Shown here piece after piece: positions 1 through 6,965 of a stretch of DNA of 19,220 bases. Source of the DNA: CAYJAD01 sp964370675 (lineage in GTDB: Bacteria; Desulfobacterota; Desulfovibrionia; Desulfovibrionales; Desulfovibrionaceae). Position 1 is the stretch's first letter; the number at the start of each line of letters is the position of its first letter. Location of the stretch: the NCBI GenBank assembly GCA_964370675.1, contig CAYJKC010000038.1, forward strand, positions 1 to 19,220. The letters run 5' to 3'. The position numbers and the translations under genes are program-made. The notes below the pieces were generated by a model. It had not been told where the DNA came from. It saw nothing but the letters and a program-made list of their open reading frames with translations, and searched no databases.

Positions 1-51
<51 letters not shown>

Positions 52-244
52 ACGTCTTTCCATTGATGTAAGTGCCGTAAAAGGAGTTTTTCTCTCTATA
101 TAGAAAATCATCAAATAACATTTTGTAATGTAATCAGAATGTCTTAATAGTAACCATCTATGCAATTAGAATCACGTAAGTTTACATCTTGTAAAATGAC
201 TTGCTCAAGATTTTAATATGCTGTTTATTAAAATGTGTAAATTA
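52..244. other. Gene-free AT-rich stretch downstream of the acyl-CoA ligase gene
   Basis: I see no convincing gene here. The only structure is a perfect 9-bp inverted repeat, ATTTTAATA at 210-218 and TATTAAAAT at 226-234, separated by 7 nt. It begins 10 nt after the ligase stop codon. It could form a weak hairpin at the 3' end of the ligase mRNA, but its stem is only A-T pairs and no U-tract follows on the minus strand, so it is not a standard intrinsic terminator. Confidence 0.5.
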
Positions 245-1978
245 TTACTCCGTTGATGAAGCATTATCATCTTGTTTAGCAATACTAGCTTCATCTTCTG
301 CTTGTAATACGCGTCTTAAAACTTTTCCTACTATAGTTTTTGGCAATTCAGATCGAAATTCCACTGTGCGCGGAACTTTATATGAAGCAAGTTTGCTTTT
401 ACACCAAGCAATAACATCGGCACGGGTCATTTCTTCATAAGGTTTTAACACTACAAAGGCTTTGATGCTTTCACCCCTAACTTTATCCTTAACACCCACT
501 GCCACTGCTTCAAGAATGCTTGGGTGCTCCAGTAAAACTTCATCAACTTCACGTGGATACACATTATAGCCGCCAACAATAACCATATCTTTTTTGCGAT
601 CGGTAATATAAAAAAAACCATCTTCATCCATGGTACCAAGGTCACCGGTATATAGCCAACCATTACGCAATGCTGAGGCGGTTTCATCTTCTTTATTCCA
701 ATATCCACTCATTATTTGCGGACCTTTAATAATTAATTCACCTAGTTTTCCCGCAGGAAGGGTTAACGATCCACCTTCCATATCCACAATACGCGCCCTA
801 GTGCCGGGTAGAGGCATACCAATGGAGCCTGTTTTTTGATTATCAGATATTAAAGGATTAATATGTGTTATGGGTGATGCTTCAGTTAAGCCATAACCTT
901 CAATGATGGTAGCACCGGTAATCTCTTGAAATTTGCGAAAATGCTCTAATGGTAGTGGTGCAGAACCAGAGATGCAAAGCTTAATACATTGCAAATCATA
1001 TTCAGCTAAGTTTTTTTGTTGCATTAATGAAATGTATACTGAAGGTGCACCAGGGAAAATACTTGGCTTATGCTTTTTTATAAGCTTTAGCACATCTTGC
1101 GGCACATAGCGCGGCATGGGTAAGGATGTAGCCATTAATACTGTAGGTACGAGAATTCCCACTGAAAGACCATATACATGAAAAAATGGCAATAGAGCGA
1201 CTAGTTGGTGATGTTCTTTAGATAATTCACTAATTACACTGAGAATTTGATTGCAATTTGTACCAATGTTGGCATGGCTTAGCATAACTCCCTTAGGTAG
1301 GCCAGTTGTTCCACCGGTATATTGCAAAAGTGCTATGCTATCAGGGTTTATAAATTGCTTGGCACTATATTTTTGTTTGGCAACAAACATATTTTTCCAA
1401 GGGATAATATTTTCATTATTAAATGGTATTTCTGTATAGTTTGCTCCACGTTTTTCTTTAAACTTATAAAGATAGTTTAAAGGAAAGGACAAAGAGTCTG
1501 CTATGCTTGTCACAATATAGTTGTGTACTGGTATACGTGAGCGCAAGGGGTCAATTTTTGGCCAGAGTAAATCCAGCATAATGAGATGTGTTGCGCCAGA
1601 GTCTTGCATATTTTGTACAATTTCAGATTCCATATACAAGGGGTTTGTCATAACAGCAATGGCACCAGCCTTCATTACACCCCAAAAAGCAATAATTGTT
1701 TGGGGTAAGTTAGGTAGCATAATGGCCACACGATCACCATGATTAACACCCATGAGCCTTAAAGAAGACGCAAAAATTTCTGCTCTATCCTTAAGCTCTG
1801 CATAGCTAATCTTGGTGTTTTGAAAGATAATGGCAGGTCTTGATGGATATTGGCTAGCTGCAGCGTCAAGCATGGCAAAAATTGGTTGATCATATGGCTG
1901 AACAGTTGTGGGTACACCGTCATCGTAATTATTTAACCAAGGACATTCGTAAGAGTTTGCTTGTTGTTCTTTGGACAT
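245..1978 (-). CDS. fadD: Long-chain fatty acid--CoA ligase (FadD-like, AMP-forming)
   Basis: A 577-residue member of the acyl-adenylate-forming (ANL) superfamily, which activates fatty acids to acyl-CoA through an acyl-AMP intermediate, normally at the cytoplasmic face of the inner membrane. Visible core motifs are the phosphate-binding loop YTGGTTGLPKG (about residues 220-230), GYGLTE (361-366), YTGDLG (443-448), the hinge/DRKKD region (about 460-464) with GGYNVYPREVDEVL after it, and a C-terminal PKTIVGK motif whose K552 is the expected adenylation lysine. Length and motif order fit FadD-type long-chain ligases. The ATG has GAG about 7 nt upstream. It follows ispDF by 29 nt on the same strand and is probably co-transcribed with it. 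Chain-length preference cannot be read from sequence alone; a medium-chain ligase remains possible. Confidence 0.9.
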   Translation of the reverse strand: MSKEQQANSYECPWLNNYDDGVPTTVQPYDQPIFAMLDAAASQYPSRPAIIFQNTKISYAELKDRAEIFASSLRLMGVNHGDRVAIMLPNLPQTIIAFWGVMKAGAIAVMTNPLYMESEIVQNMQDSGATHLIMLDLLWPKIDPLRSRIPVHNYIVTSIADSLSFPLNYLYKFKEKRGANYTEIPFNNENIIPWKNMFVAKQKYSAKQFINPDSIALLQYTGGTTGLPKGVMLSHANIGTNCNQILSVISELSKEHHQLVALLPFFHVYGLSVGILVPTVLMATSLPMPRYVPQDVLKLIKKHKPSIFPGAPSVYISLMQQKNLAEYDLQCIKLCISGSAPLPLEHFRKFQEITGATIIEGYGLTEASPITHINPLISDNQKTGSIGMPLPGTRARIVDMEGGSLTLPAGKLGELIIKGPQIMSGYWNKEDETASALRNGWLYTGDLGTMDEDGFFYITDRKKDMVIVGGYNVYPREVDEVLLEHPSILEAVAVGVKDKVRGESIKAFVVLKPYEEMTRADVIAWCKSKLASYKVPRTVEFRSELPKTIVGKVLRRVLQAEDEASIAKQDDNASSTE

Positions 1979-2007
1979 ATTTCACTCGAATTGTAATTTT
2001 ATGGTTA

Positions 2008-3201
2008 TTAATTGCTAGCTAAGGCATTCACTAAGGCAACAGCCTTAATTCCTTGACCATTTCCGGTAAATCCAAGTCCTTCTTCTGTGGTTGCTTTCAC
2101 ATTAACGCGCTCAAGGGGTAGGTTAATTAAGTGCGCAATGTTTTTGGCAATGGCCACACGCTGTGGTCCAATTTTGGGTTTTTGAGTGATGATTGTTATA
2201 TCAATGCTAGAAATAACAATGTTTTTTTCAGCAATTAATTGCAAAACATTGCTTAACAAAATTGCTGAATCTATATTATCAAAATCTTTATCATTATCTG
2301 GAAAATGTTGCCCAATATCACCAAGACCAGCAAGACCTAATATGGCATCCATAAGCGCATGTAAAACCACGTCTCCATCAGAATGAGCTATAACTTCCAT
2401 GCCACCTTGCATGAGCACGCCCCCAAGTTTTAAAGGGCGACCTTCTCCAAAGCGGTGCACATCATATCCAAAACCGCTACATGGGCGTGGGCTTGCTTTA
2501 TCATGAAGTAATTGCAAATGCTTAGCCTCGGTAATTTTAATGTTTTCACTCTCGCCTTCTATCATATATACTGGATGATTACAATACTCTAGTAAGGAGG
2601 CATCATCGGTAACATCAAAATTTTGCTCTTTAGATTGATTATGAGAGTGGAGTAGAGTTTGGTAATCAAAACCTTGAGGTGTTTGTACAGCAAAGAGCTT
2701 TGAGCGATCAAGCGTTTTAGTAATAATATTATTTTCCACACACTTAATGGTGTCAGTCATTTTAATGCCAGGGATAACACCTTTATGTTCACATTCTAAT
2801 GCCAAGCAAATATTTTCTACCAATTGCGCACTCATAAAAGGACGCGCAGAATCATGAATAAGAACATGGTTACAACTGGGAGGTAAAGCTAAAAGGCCTT
2901 CATATACAGAGTCTTGCCGTCTTTTACCACCAGCAACGCAATGCCATGTTAACCCAAGAGAGCATTGCGCATGCAGCTCATGGAGGCGTTTTGATTCTTC
3001 TTCTAAGTGTTCTTTTGGAAAAACAAAAATAAGACCTTGTATGCGGGCATTGCGGCTAAAAGTCTTGGCACAGTGATAATAAAGCGGAAGATTATGGTAA
3101 GATATAAATTGCTTAGGAATGCCATTTGTGTTGGCAGCTAGACGTAAGCCTTGTCCGGCAGCAAGAATGATAACCCAAGGGGTAATGTTTTTTTTTTGCA
3201 T
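2008..3201 (-). CDS. ispDF: Bifunctional IspD/IspF (MEP isoprenoid pathway)
   Basis: A 397-residue fusion of two enzymes of the methylerythritol phosphate pathway to isopentenyl diphosphate. The N-terminal part (about 1-235) is 2-C-methyl-D-erythritol 4-phosphate cytidylyltransferase. It shows the CTP-binding AAGQGLR (14-20) with K30, HDSARP (116-121), and TPQGF and TDDA further on. The C-terminal part (from about 242) is 2-C-methyl-D-erythritol 2,4-cyclodiphosphate synthase. It shows YDVHRFGEG with expected zinc ligands D247 and H249, AHSDGD (272-277), H281, and a C-terminal TTEEGLGFTGNGQGI segment. Both active sites look intact. IspDF fusions are known in alpha-, delta- and epsilonproteobacteria; the intermediate enzyme IspE is not in the window. 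The gene lies directly downstream of rnpB and 29 nt upstream of fadD. A short AAAGG sits just before the ATG. Confidence 0.95.
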   Translation of the reverse strand: MQKKNITPWVIILAAGQGLRLAANTNGIPKQFISYHNLPLYYHCAKTFSRNARIQGLIFVFPKEHLEEESKRLHELHAQCSLGLTWHCVAGGKRRQDSVYEGLLALPPSCNHVLIHDSARPFMSAQLVENICLALECEHKGVIPGIKMTDTIKCVENNIITKTLDRSKLFAVQTPQGFDYQTLLHSHNQSKEQNFDVTDDASLLEYCNHPVYMIEGESENIKITEAKHLQLLHDKASPRPCSGFGYDVHRFGEGRPLKLGGVLMQGGMEVIAHSDGDVVLHALMDAILGLAGLGDIGQHFPDNDKDFDNIDSAILLSNVLQLIAEKNIVISSIDITIITQKPKIGPQRVAIAKNIAHLINLPLERVNVKATTEEGLGFTGNGQGIKAVALVNALASN

Positions 3202-3255
3202 AGCCTTTAGTGAAGTATGAAAAGTATTGGTTTAATGTGATAAAAAAATAAAATC

Positions 3256-3616
3256 GTTACAAGAGTCAGACTATAAGCCGGGTTCTGTCATTAACCTTAA
3301 TAGGTTATGAGGTCGTCATTACTCTAGGAATATGATTACTCATATTCTCAAGCAGCCTACCCGAAAGGTTTGATCGGGCCAATCACCTTTCCTATTTGAC
3401 CTTGCTCCAAGTGGGGCTTGCCTAGCTTATCATGTTGCCATGATAACTGGTAGGCTCTTACCCTACCGTTTCACCCTTACCAAGATGGCGGTTTACTTTC
3501 TGTTGCGCTTGCCGAGGGTCGCCCCTCCTGGGTGTTACCCAGCACTGTGCCCTATGGAGCCCGGACTTTCCTCTCCGTAAAATTTACGCAGCGACGACCC
3601 GTCCAACTCTTGTAAC
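3256..3616 (-). ncRNA. rnpB: RNase P RNA (bacterial class A)
   Basis: The minus strand carries the hallmark RNase P RNA blocks: GAGGAAAGTCCGGGCTCC near the 5' end, GGTGAAACGGTAGGGTAAGA in the middle, and ACAGAACCCGGCTTATAG near the 3' end (the two halves of the P4/J region). The ends pair through an uninterrupted 11-bp P1 helix (3606-3616 with 3256-3266), which sets the approximate boundaries at about 361 nt. As the catalytic RNA of RNase P it matures tRNA 5' ends together with RnpA. It sits between the zinc-ribbon gene (stop 11 nt before P1) and ispDF. A T-rich run (minus strand, 3254-3239) follows P1 directly, so P1 plus this run may help end transcription. No clear separate promoter was seen. 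Confidence 0.97.
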
Positions 3617-3627
3617 TAAATAATTAA

Positions 3628-4404
3628 TTAATCTTCTTTAAATACAACTTGTACTTTTTCTTTCTCACATGCATCATCAGGATTGGTGAAATGTTCGCAC
3701 CAATAAATTAGACGTTGGCAATTGGGGCAACTTAAAATTTGTTGACCACGCTGTAATTCAATAAATGATTGCGGTGGAATGGCAATATGACAGCCTGAGC
3801 AAATGCCATTGTGTACAGGAACAATCACAGGATGATCTAAACGATGACGGATAAATTCATAACGTTGAAATACAGCAGGTGGTACAATGGAGCCTGTATT
3901 AGAGCGAGTAGATTGTAGTTCAACCAGTTTTTTTTCTGCTTCACTCATGCGCTCTTGTAAGCCTTCACGCTTAACTTCAAGTTCAGCTTTGAGAGATAAA
4001 TAGTCACCATCAATGGATTTTAATATTTCTTCTTGATTGTCGAGCTCTTCAACTAAAACTATTTTTTCTTCTTCGCGAGTGCGATTTTGTTTTTCCATAT
4101 TATCCATTTCGCGCATCATAGCGTGGTATTCACGTTGATTATTCACCTGCATAAGCTTGTTTTTACTTTTTTTAATACGCACAGTGTCGTCATCAATTTC
4201 TATACCAATACGTTTTTGTTGCTCCGTAATATGGGTGATTTTTTCAAGCACTCTATTGCGTTGATCTTCTGCTGCACTAAAATTACTTTCAAGTTCTTCT
4301 AATTCTTGTGGGGCTAGTTTCAGCTCTGTTTTAACGGCATGTATGGCATCATCTACCTTTTGTAAGGCAACAAGTTGTTCAATTTGTTTTAGATATAAGC
4401 TCAT
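3628..4404 (-). CDS. Coiled-coil protein with C-terminal C4 zinc ribbon
   Basis: A 258-residue protein. Residues 1 to about 170 are rich in Glu, Lys, Gln and Leu in a heptad-like pattern, indicating a long alpha-helical coiled coil. The C-terminal part has a four-cysteine zinc ribbon: C202-x2-C205 (CSGC) and C226-x2-C229 (CPNC). This is the architecture of the zf-RING_7 / DUF164 family (CT398-like). The biochemical function is not firmly known; nucleic-acid binding has been suggested for relatives. The start is secure: AAGGAG lies 6 nt before the ATG. It follows the Nif3-like gene by 33 nt on the same strand, an arrangement common in deltaproteobacteria, and precedes rnpB, so the three are probably one transcription unit. 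Confidence 0.88.
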   Translation of the reverse strand: MSLYLKQIEQLVALQKVDDAIHAVKTELKLAPQELEELESNFSAAEDQRNRVLEKITHITEQQKRIGIEIDDDTVRIKKSKNKLMQVNNQREYHAMMREMDNMEKQNRTREEEKIVLVEELDNQEEILKSIDGDYLSLKAELEVKREGLQERMSEAEKKLVELQSTRSNTGSIVPPAVFQRYEFIRHRLDHPVIVPVHNGICSGCHIAIPPQSFIELQRGQQILSCPNCQRLIYWCEHFTNPDDACEKEKVQVVFKED

Positions 4405-4437
4405 GACGGTCTCCTTGCATGGTGTTAATGGTAAATA

Positions 4438-5229
4438 TTAAGTTAAAACCTTGGCAAGGCGCAATGGCGATGCAGAAGGTGTAAATTGTGTTTTAAGTTC
4501 TGGTAGTTTATTATTAAGTAGTAGACTAAGCTTTTTCATCATTTCTTCTTCTAGGCTATGATGACCTACATCAATAGTGCAAATTTGGCTTTCTAATGCA
4601 CTGTGATATTTTACATCCCCAGTTATAAAAATATGTGCATCTAACTCATGGGCTTGTTTCATAAATGAAGATCCAGAGCCAGTGCAGTATGCAATGCGCT
4701 GAATTTGTTTAGGTGGTTTACCACAAATAGTTGCTGTTTCTAGTTGAATATGTTCTTGTAATTTATGCAGTAAGTCTTCATATGTTATGGGTTGCTCTAA
4801 ATCACCCACCAAACCATAACCTGCGGTAGTACCGTCATCTAATTGACCAACAGTTTCTAATACTTGCATGTTTGTAAATTTAAGCGCAAGACCTAGCCAA
4901 CCAGCCGGACCATTGGGATTAATATCAAGAGAGGTATGAGCGCTGTACAATGCTGTGTTGCTAGTAAATAACAGACGTAAAACTTCATGATAGCTATCAA
5001 GAGTATTTGGTAGACGACCTTGCATGAGCAAAGGGTGGTGCGAAATAATTAATTCTGCACCATTTTTAATACTTTCCTCAATAGAAGCTGGGCTTGGATC
5101 AAGGCATAAAGCTATGCTTTTTATGTCTTCATTTAATGAAGCTACTTGCATTCCACAATTATCCCAACTTGCAGCTAGGTGCGGTGGGGCGATTTTTTCA
5201 ATAAAATTTATTATTTCAAATAGTTTCAT
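4438..5229 (-). CDS. Nif3-like dinuclear metal-centre protein (YbgI/YqfO family)
   Basis: A 263-residue Nif3/YbgI family protein; relatives form toroidal hexamers with a two-metal site, and are often annotated as 'GTP cyclohydrolase 1 type 2'. The true substrate is unsettled. Conserved metal-site elements are visible: ISHHPLL with H64 and H65, YSAHTSLD with H98 and D102, and VGHHSLEEE with H223/H224 and E227. A TGSGSSF segment (about 183-189) is also typical. It is the short form, without the inserted PII-like domain of B. subtilis YqfO. The ATG has only a weak AGAG upstream. A terminator-like hairpin ends 16 nt before the start codon, so expression may depend on read-through (see the separate entry). 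Confidence 0.92.
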   Translation of the reverse strand: MKLFEIINFIEKIAPPHLAASWDNCGMQVASLNEDIKSIALCLDPSPASIEESIKNGAELIISHHPLLMQGRLPNTLDSYHEVLRLLFTSNTALYSAHTSLDINPNGPAGWLGLALKFTNMQVLETVGQLDDGTTAGYGLVGDLEQPITYEDLLHKLQEHIQLETATICGKPPKQIQRIAYCTGSGSSFMKQAHELDAHIFITGDVKYHSALESQICTIDVGHHSLEEEMMKKLSLLLNNKLPELKTQFTPSASPLRLAKVLT

Positions 5230-5245
5230 CTAGGTCGCTCTGCAT

Positions 5246-5282
5246 AAAAAAATGCTTTCTTGTGTTTACATAGAAAGCATTT
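5246..5282 (-). terminator. Intrinsic-terminator-like hairpin in front of the nif3-like gene
   Basis: On the minus strand a perfect 11-bp stem (AAATGCTTTCT paired with AGAAAGCATTT, 11-nt loop) runs straight into a T run of 7 that starts inside the stem's last bases. That is the layout of a Rho-independent terminator, though the stem is modest in GC. Only 16 nt separate the T run from the nif3-like ATG, which leaves little room for a promoter downstream of the hairpin. It could end transcription coming from the repeat region or act as a leader attenuator. Confidence 0.6.
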
Positions 5283-5291
5283 CGTAAGAAA

Positions 5292-5297
5292 ATTATA
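5292..5297 (-). promoter_or_regulatory. Possible -10 box for the nif3-like operon
   Basis: A perfect TATAAT lies on the minus strand 10 nt upstream of the terminator-like hairpin. No convincing -35 hexamer is found at the usual spacing (CCGCAA at 17 nt), so this is tentative. If real, transcription would start about at the base of the hairpin, placing the hairpin in the 5' leader. Confidence 0.3.
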
Positions 5298-5419
5298 TGG
5301 TGTCCTTGCGGCATTTGCGGTGTATGGACTTTTTTTTTTATTTTGTCAAGGTATTTGTTATATGAATGAGGCTTGAGCGTGTCATATCTTCAGACATACA
5401 TAAATGGTCTATATTTTTT

Positions 5420-5436
5420 ATCTGACGAAGTCAGAT
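5420..5436. repeat. Small hairpin ATCTGAC-GAA-GTCAGAT, copy 1
   Basis: A perfect 7-bp stem with a GAA loop closed by C-G. It recurs at 5573-5589 and 5726-5742 with the array period. C(GNA)G triloops are known to make unusually stable DNA mini-hairpins. On the plus strand a T-rich run follows a few bases later; on the minus strand, the direction of the flanking genes, an A-rich run follows, so it is not a terminator for them. Confidence 0.8.
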
Positions 5437-5481
5437 TACTTTTTTTCAGCTAAAAAAATCACCTCAAACATAGTCCATGCC

Positions 5482-5604
5482 GTAGGCTGCTCAAAAAGGG
5501 TGAGATGCAAGAAAGATAAAAAATACAGGACACGCCGTGTATATAGACATACATAAGTGATCTGTATTTTTTATCTGACGAAGTCAGATTACCTTTTTTC
5601 AGCT
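5482..5604. mobile_element. Second palindromic element, right terminal repeat truncated
   Basis: This is the previous member of the same array, with the same left terminal repeat (GTAGGCTGCT at 5482-5491), inner 15-bp inverted repeat and small hairpin. Its right end stops at CAGC and continues into the 31-bp spacer instead of completing AGCAGCCTAC. A further right half only (5392-5451) lies to its left. The arrangement is therefore half element, spacer, nearly whole element, spacer, whole element. Confidence 0.6.
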
Positions 5605-5634
5605 AAAAAAATCACCTCAAACATAGTCCATGCC

Positions 5635-5763
5635 GTAGGCTGCTCAAAAAGGGTGAGATGCAAGAAAGATAAAAAATACAGGACACGCCGTGTATATAGA
5701 CATACATAAGTGATCTGTATTTTTTATCTGACGAAGTCAGATTACCTTTTTTCAGCAGCCTAC
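5635..5763. mobile_element. Complete palindromic MITE-like element
   Basis: About 129 bp with terminal inverted repeats: the first 20 bases (GTAGGCTGCT, then CAAAAAGGGT) match the reverse complement of the last 20 at 18 of 20 positions. An inner perfect 15-bp inverted repeat follows (AGATAAAAAATACAG at 5667-5681 with CTGTATTTTTTATCT at 5715-5729), then a CAC/GTG pair and a TGTAT/ATACA pair around a shared centre near 5698. The whole piece could fold into one long imperfect hairpin. No transposase is encoded, so a non-autonomous MITE or a large REP/BIME-type repeat is likely. No target-site duplication is obvious. Its right end covers the last codons of the adjacent glycosyltransferase gene. 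Confidence 0.65.
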
Positions 5764-6741
5764 AGCAGCTTTAAGATAAGCCTCTCGTACCTGCTCCCCC
5801 TGCATAACTTCTGCAAATAATAAATATATCTGACGTAACCATATTTTACGCACCTGTGCGGAATTTTTTAGACGTTCATCAATGGTATTTTGCCAAGGTA
5901 CACTGTTAATTAATCTTGTTAAGGCTTGGGCGCGATGTATTGCCCTGTGTTTACTGTTAATTTTCAAAAGACCTTGTTCTGCAATGTTTTGGCGTAAAGT
6001 GTTATTGGCAAGCAAGTTATTAATTACCTTGCCAGCAGCTTTGGCATTGCCTGATTCGTAAGTAATAAGTTCCTTACCAGAAGTAAAAAGCTTGTTTAGA
6101 CCGTGTTCTACTTGCGGTGTAACCAATGCGCCTCCACAACCTAGAGCTTCAAACACTCTAAAATTTAAGTCTGCATTTTCACAATGGTTAATTAACACTC
6201 GCCCTAAGGGAAAAATTTTAGCATATGCACCTTGTTCTATGTGTAAATTAGGAACATATTGTTCTAGTTCTTTAAAAAAAGCTAGTCTATGCGGCAAATT
6301 TTCTGCATGAATGCTGCCAACAAAAAGGCAATCATATTGGGTTTTTGCATTGGGATTTGGTGCATCAGTATCCCGAGCAAAGGGTGGGCACCACATAATG
6401 CGCTCTGATGCTAGGTTTTTGTTCTTAAAAAAGCTCACATGGTCATGCAAGCTTACTAAACAAAAATCAAAGGCTTGGGCATAATTTGAAAACCAGCTAT
6501 GAATGTGGCTATCTACTGCATAAAATACAGTAATACATGGAAAGTTTTCTACACCTAATACAAATGGCGGCAAACTTTTGTCAGCTACCACCACGACATT
6601 AGGCTCGCATCCAGCCATGTTAACAATACTTTCCCAGTTAAATATTTGAAATTTGTCAAAATTAAAATAATGCACTTCCCAACCACAAGTTGTGAGAGAA
6701 GATTGAAAATAGTCGTGACCTATCCATACAATATGTTTCAT
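5752..6741 (-). CDS. Glycosyltransferase, CgeB-like (GT family 1 type C-terminal domain)
   Basis: I place the start at the ATG of MKHIVWIGHDYF, giving 329 residues. A TTG start 30 nt earlier is possible but adds residues with no family look. The N-terminal half is a Rossmann-like nucleotide-sugar transferase fold (VGSIHAENLPHR about 141-152). The C-terminal part carries the pattern FRVFEALGCGGALVTPQ (about 194-210) followed by LFTSGKELITY and an R-x-x-I-A-E-x-G stretch, characteristic of the Glyco_trans_1_2 / CgeB group. The likely role is sugar transfer to a surface polysaccharide, lipopolysaccharide or flagellin; acceptor and donor are unknown. It is isolated from other sugar genes. Its final codons and TGA lie inside the terminal repeat of the palindromic element (positions up to 5763), so the native C-terminus may have been altered. 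Confidence 0.82.
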   Translation of the reverse strand: MKHIVWIGHDYFQSSLTTCGWEVHYFNFDKFQIFNWESIVNMAGCEPNVVVVADKSLPPFVLGVENFPCITVFYAVDSHIHSWFSNYAQAFDFCLVSLHDHVSFFKNKNLASERIMWCPPFARDTDAPNPNAKTQYDCLFVGSIHAENLPHRLAFFKELEQYVPNLHIEQGAYAKIFPLGRVLINHCENADLNFRVFEALGCGGALVTPQVEHGLNKLFTSGKELITYESGNAKAAGKVINNLLANNTLRQNIAEQGLLKINSKHRAIHRAQALTRLINSVPWQNTIDERLKNSAQVRKIWLRQIYLLFAEVMQGEQVREAYLKAAVGC

Positions 6742-6782
6742 AAATTCAACCCATATGATTATGTTGCACAAGAACTTTAAAC

Positions 6783-6788
6783 ATTATA
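6783..6788 (-). promoter_or_regulatory. Possible -10 box for the glycosyltransferase gene
   Basis: TATAAT on the minus strand, 41 nt upstream of the chosen ATG. The sequence 17 nt further upstream is T-rich but not a good -35 match. The 6742-6965 interval is a divergent AT-rich region without a gene, so a promoter for each side is expected here. Confidence 0.35.
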
Positions 6789-6922
6789 ATATGACCTAGA
6801 CATATAAAAACCATGTGCTATACTTATATTGGTAGGCATTTTGCAAATATATTAATTTTTCATAAACCATGATTTAGAACAATGATGGCGTAACATCTAA
6901 ACATAAAATATCAATTAATGGC

Positions 6923-6951
6923 TTGAAATTAGAGCACACAATAATTAAATT
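6923..6951 (+). promoter_or_regulatory. Possible sigma70-type promoter for asmA-like gene
   Basis: TTGAAA at 6923-6928 and TAAATT at 6946-6951 are spaced by 17 nt. The implied transcription start (about 6958) is only about 8 nt before the ATG at 6966, which would give a near-leaderless message. No Shine-Dalgarno sequence is seen there either. The second ATG (MTTPTP) would then have a slightly longer leader. Confidence 0.3.
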
Positions 6952-6965
6952 ACAATAACTTATCA

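Larger units (their letters stand above)
5392..5757. repeat. 153-bp-period tandem array (2.4 copies)
   Basis: Three register-matched copies begin at 5392, 5545 and 5698, each exactly 153 bp apart; the third is cut after about 59 bp. Copies 2 and 3 look identical over the shared part. Copy 1 differs from them by a few substitutions in its first about 50 bp and is identical over the rest. Each unit contains a C(GAA)G-loop hairpin, a 31-bp spacer beginning TAAAAAAATCACC, and the left arm of a large palindromic element. No protein-coding frame of note spans the units. The array lies between the glycosyltransferase stop codon and the nif3-like gene and accounts for most of the 5230-5751 gene-free stretch. 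Confidence 0.95.

Noticed and set aside
210..234. Inverted repeat after the fadD-like gene as a terminator
   Set aside because: The stem is A-T only and lacks a following U-tract on the minus strand.
5291..5345. Possible tRNA or small RNA in the GC-richer patch before the nif3-like gene
   Set aside because: An ACACCA end on the minus strand is suggestive, but no T-loop or cloverleaf pairing could be made; only a 4-bp GTCC/GGAC pairing was found.
5392..5757. Tandem repeats as a CRISPR array
   Set aside because: The whole 153-bp unit including the would-be spacers is repeated identically, and there are no cas genes nearby.
5392..5757. Mini-hairpins as Rho-independent terminators of the glycosyltransferase gene
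   Set aside because: On the minus strand the stems are followed by A-rich sequence and not a U-tract; the T-rich side faces the plus strand, where no gene precedes.
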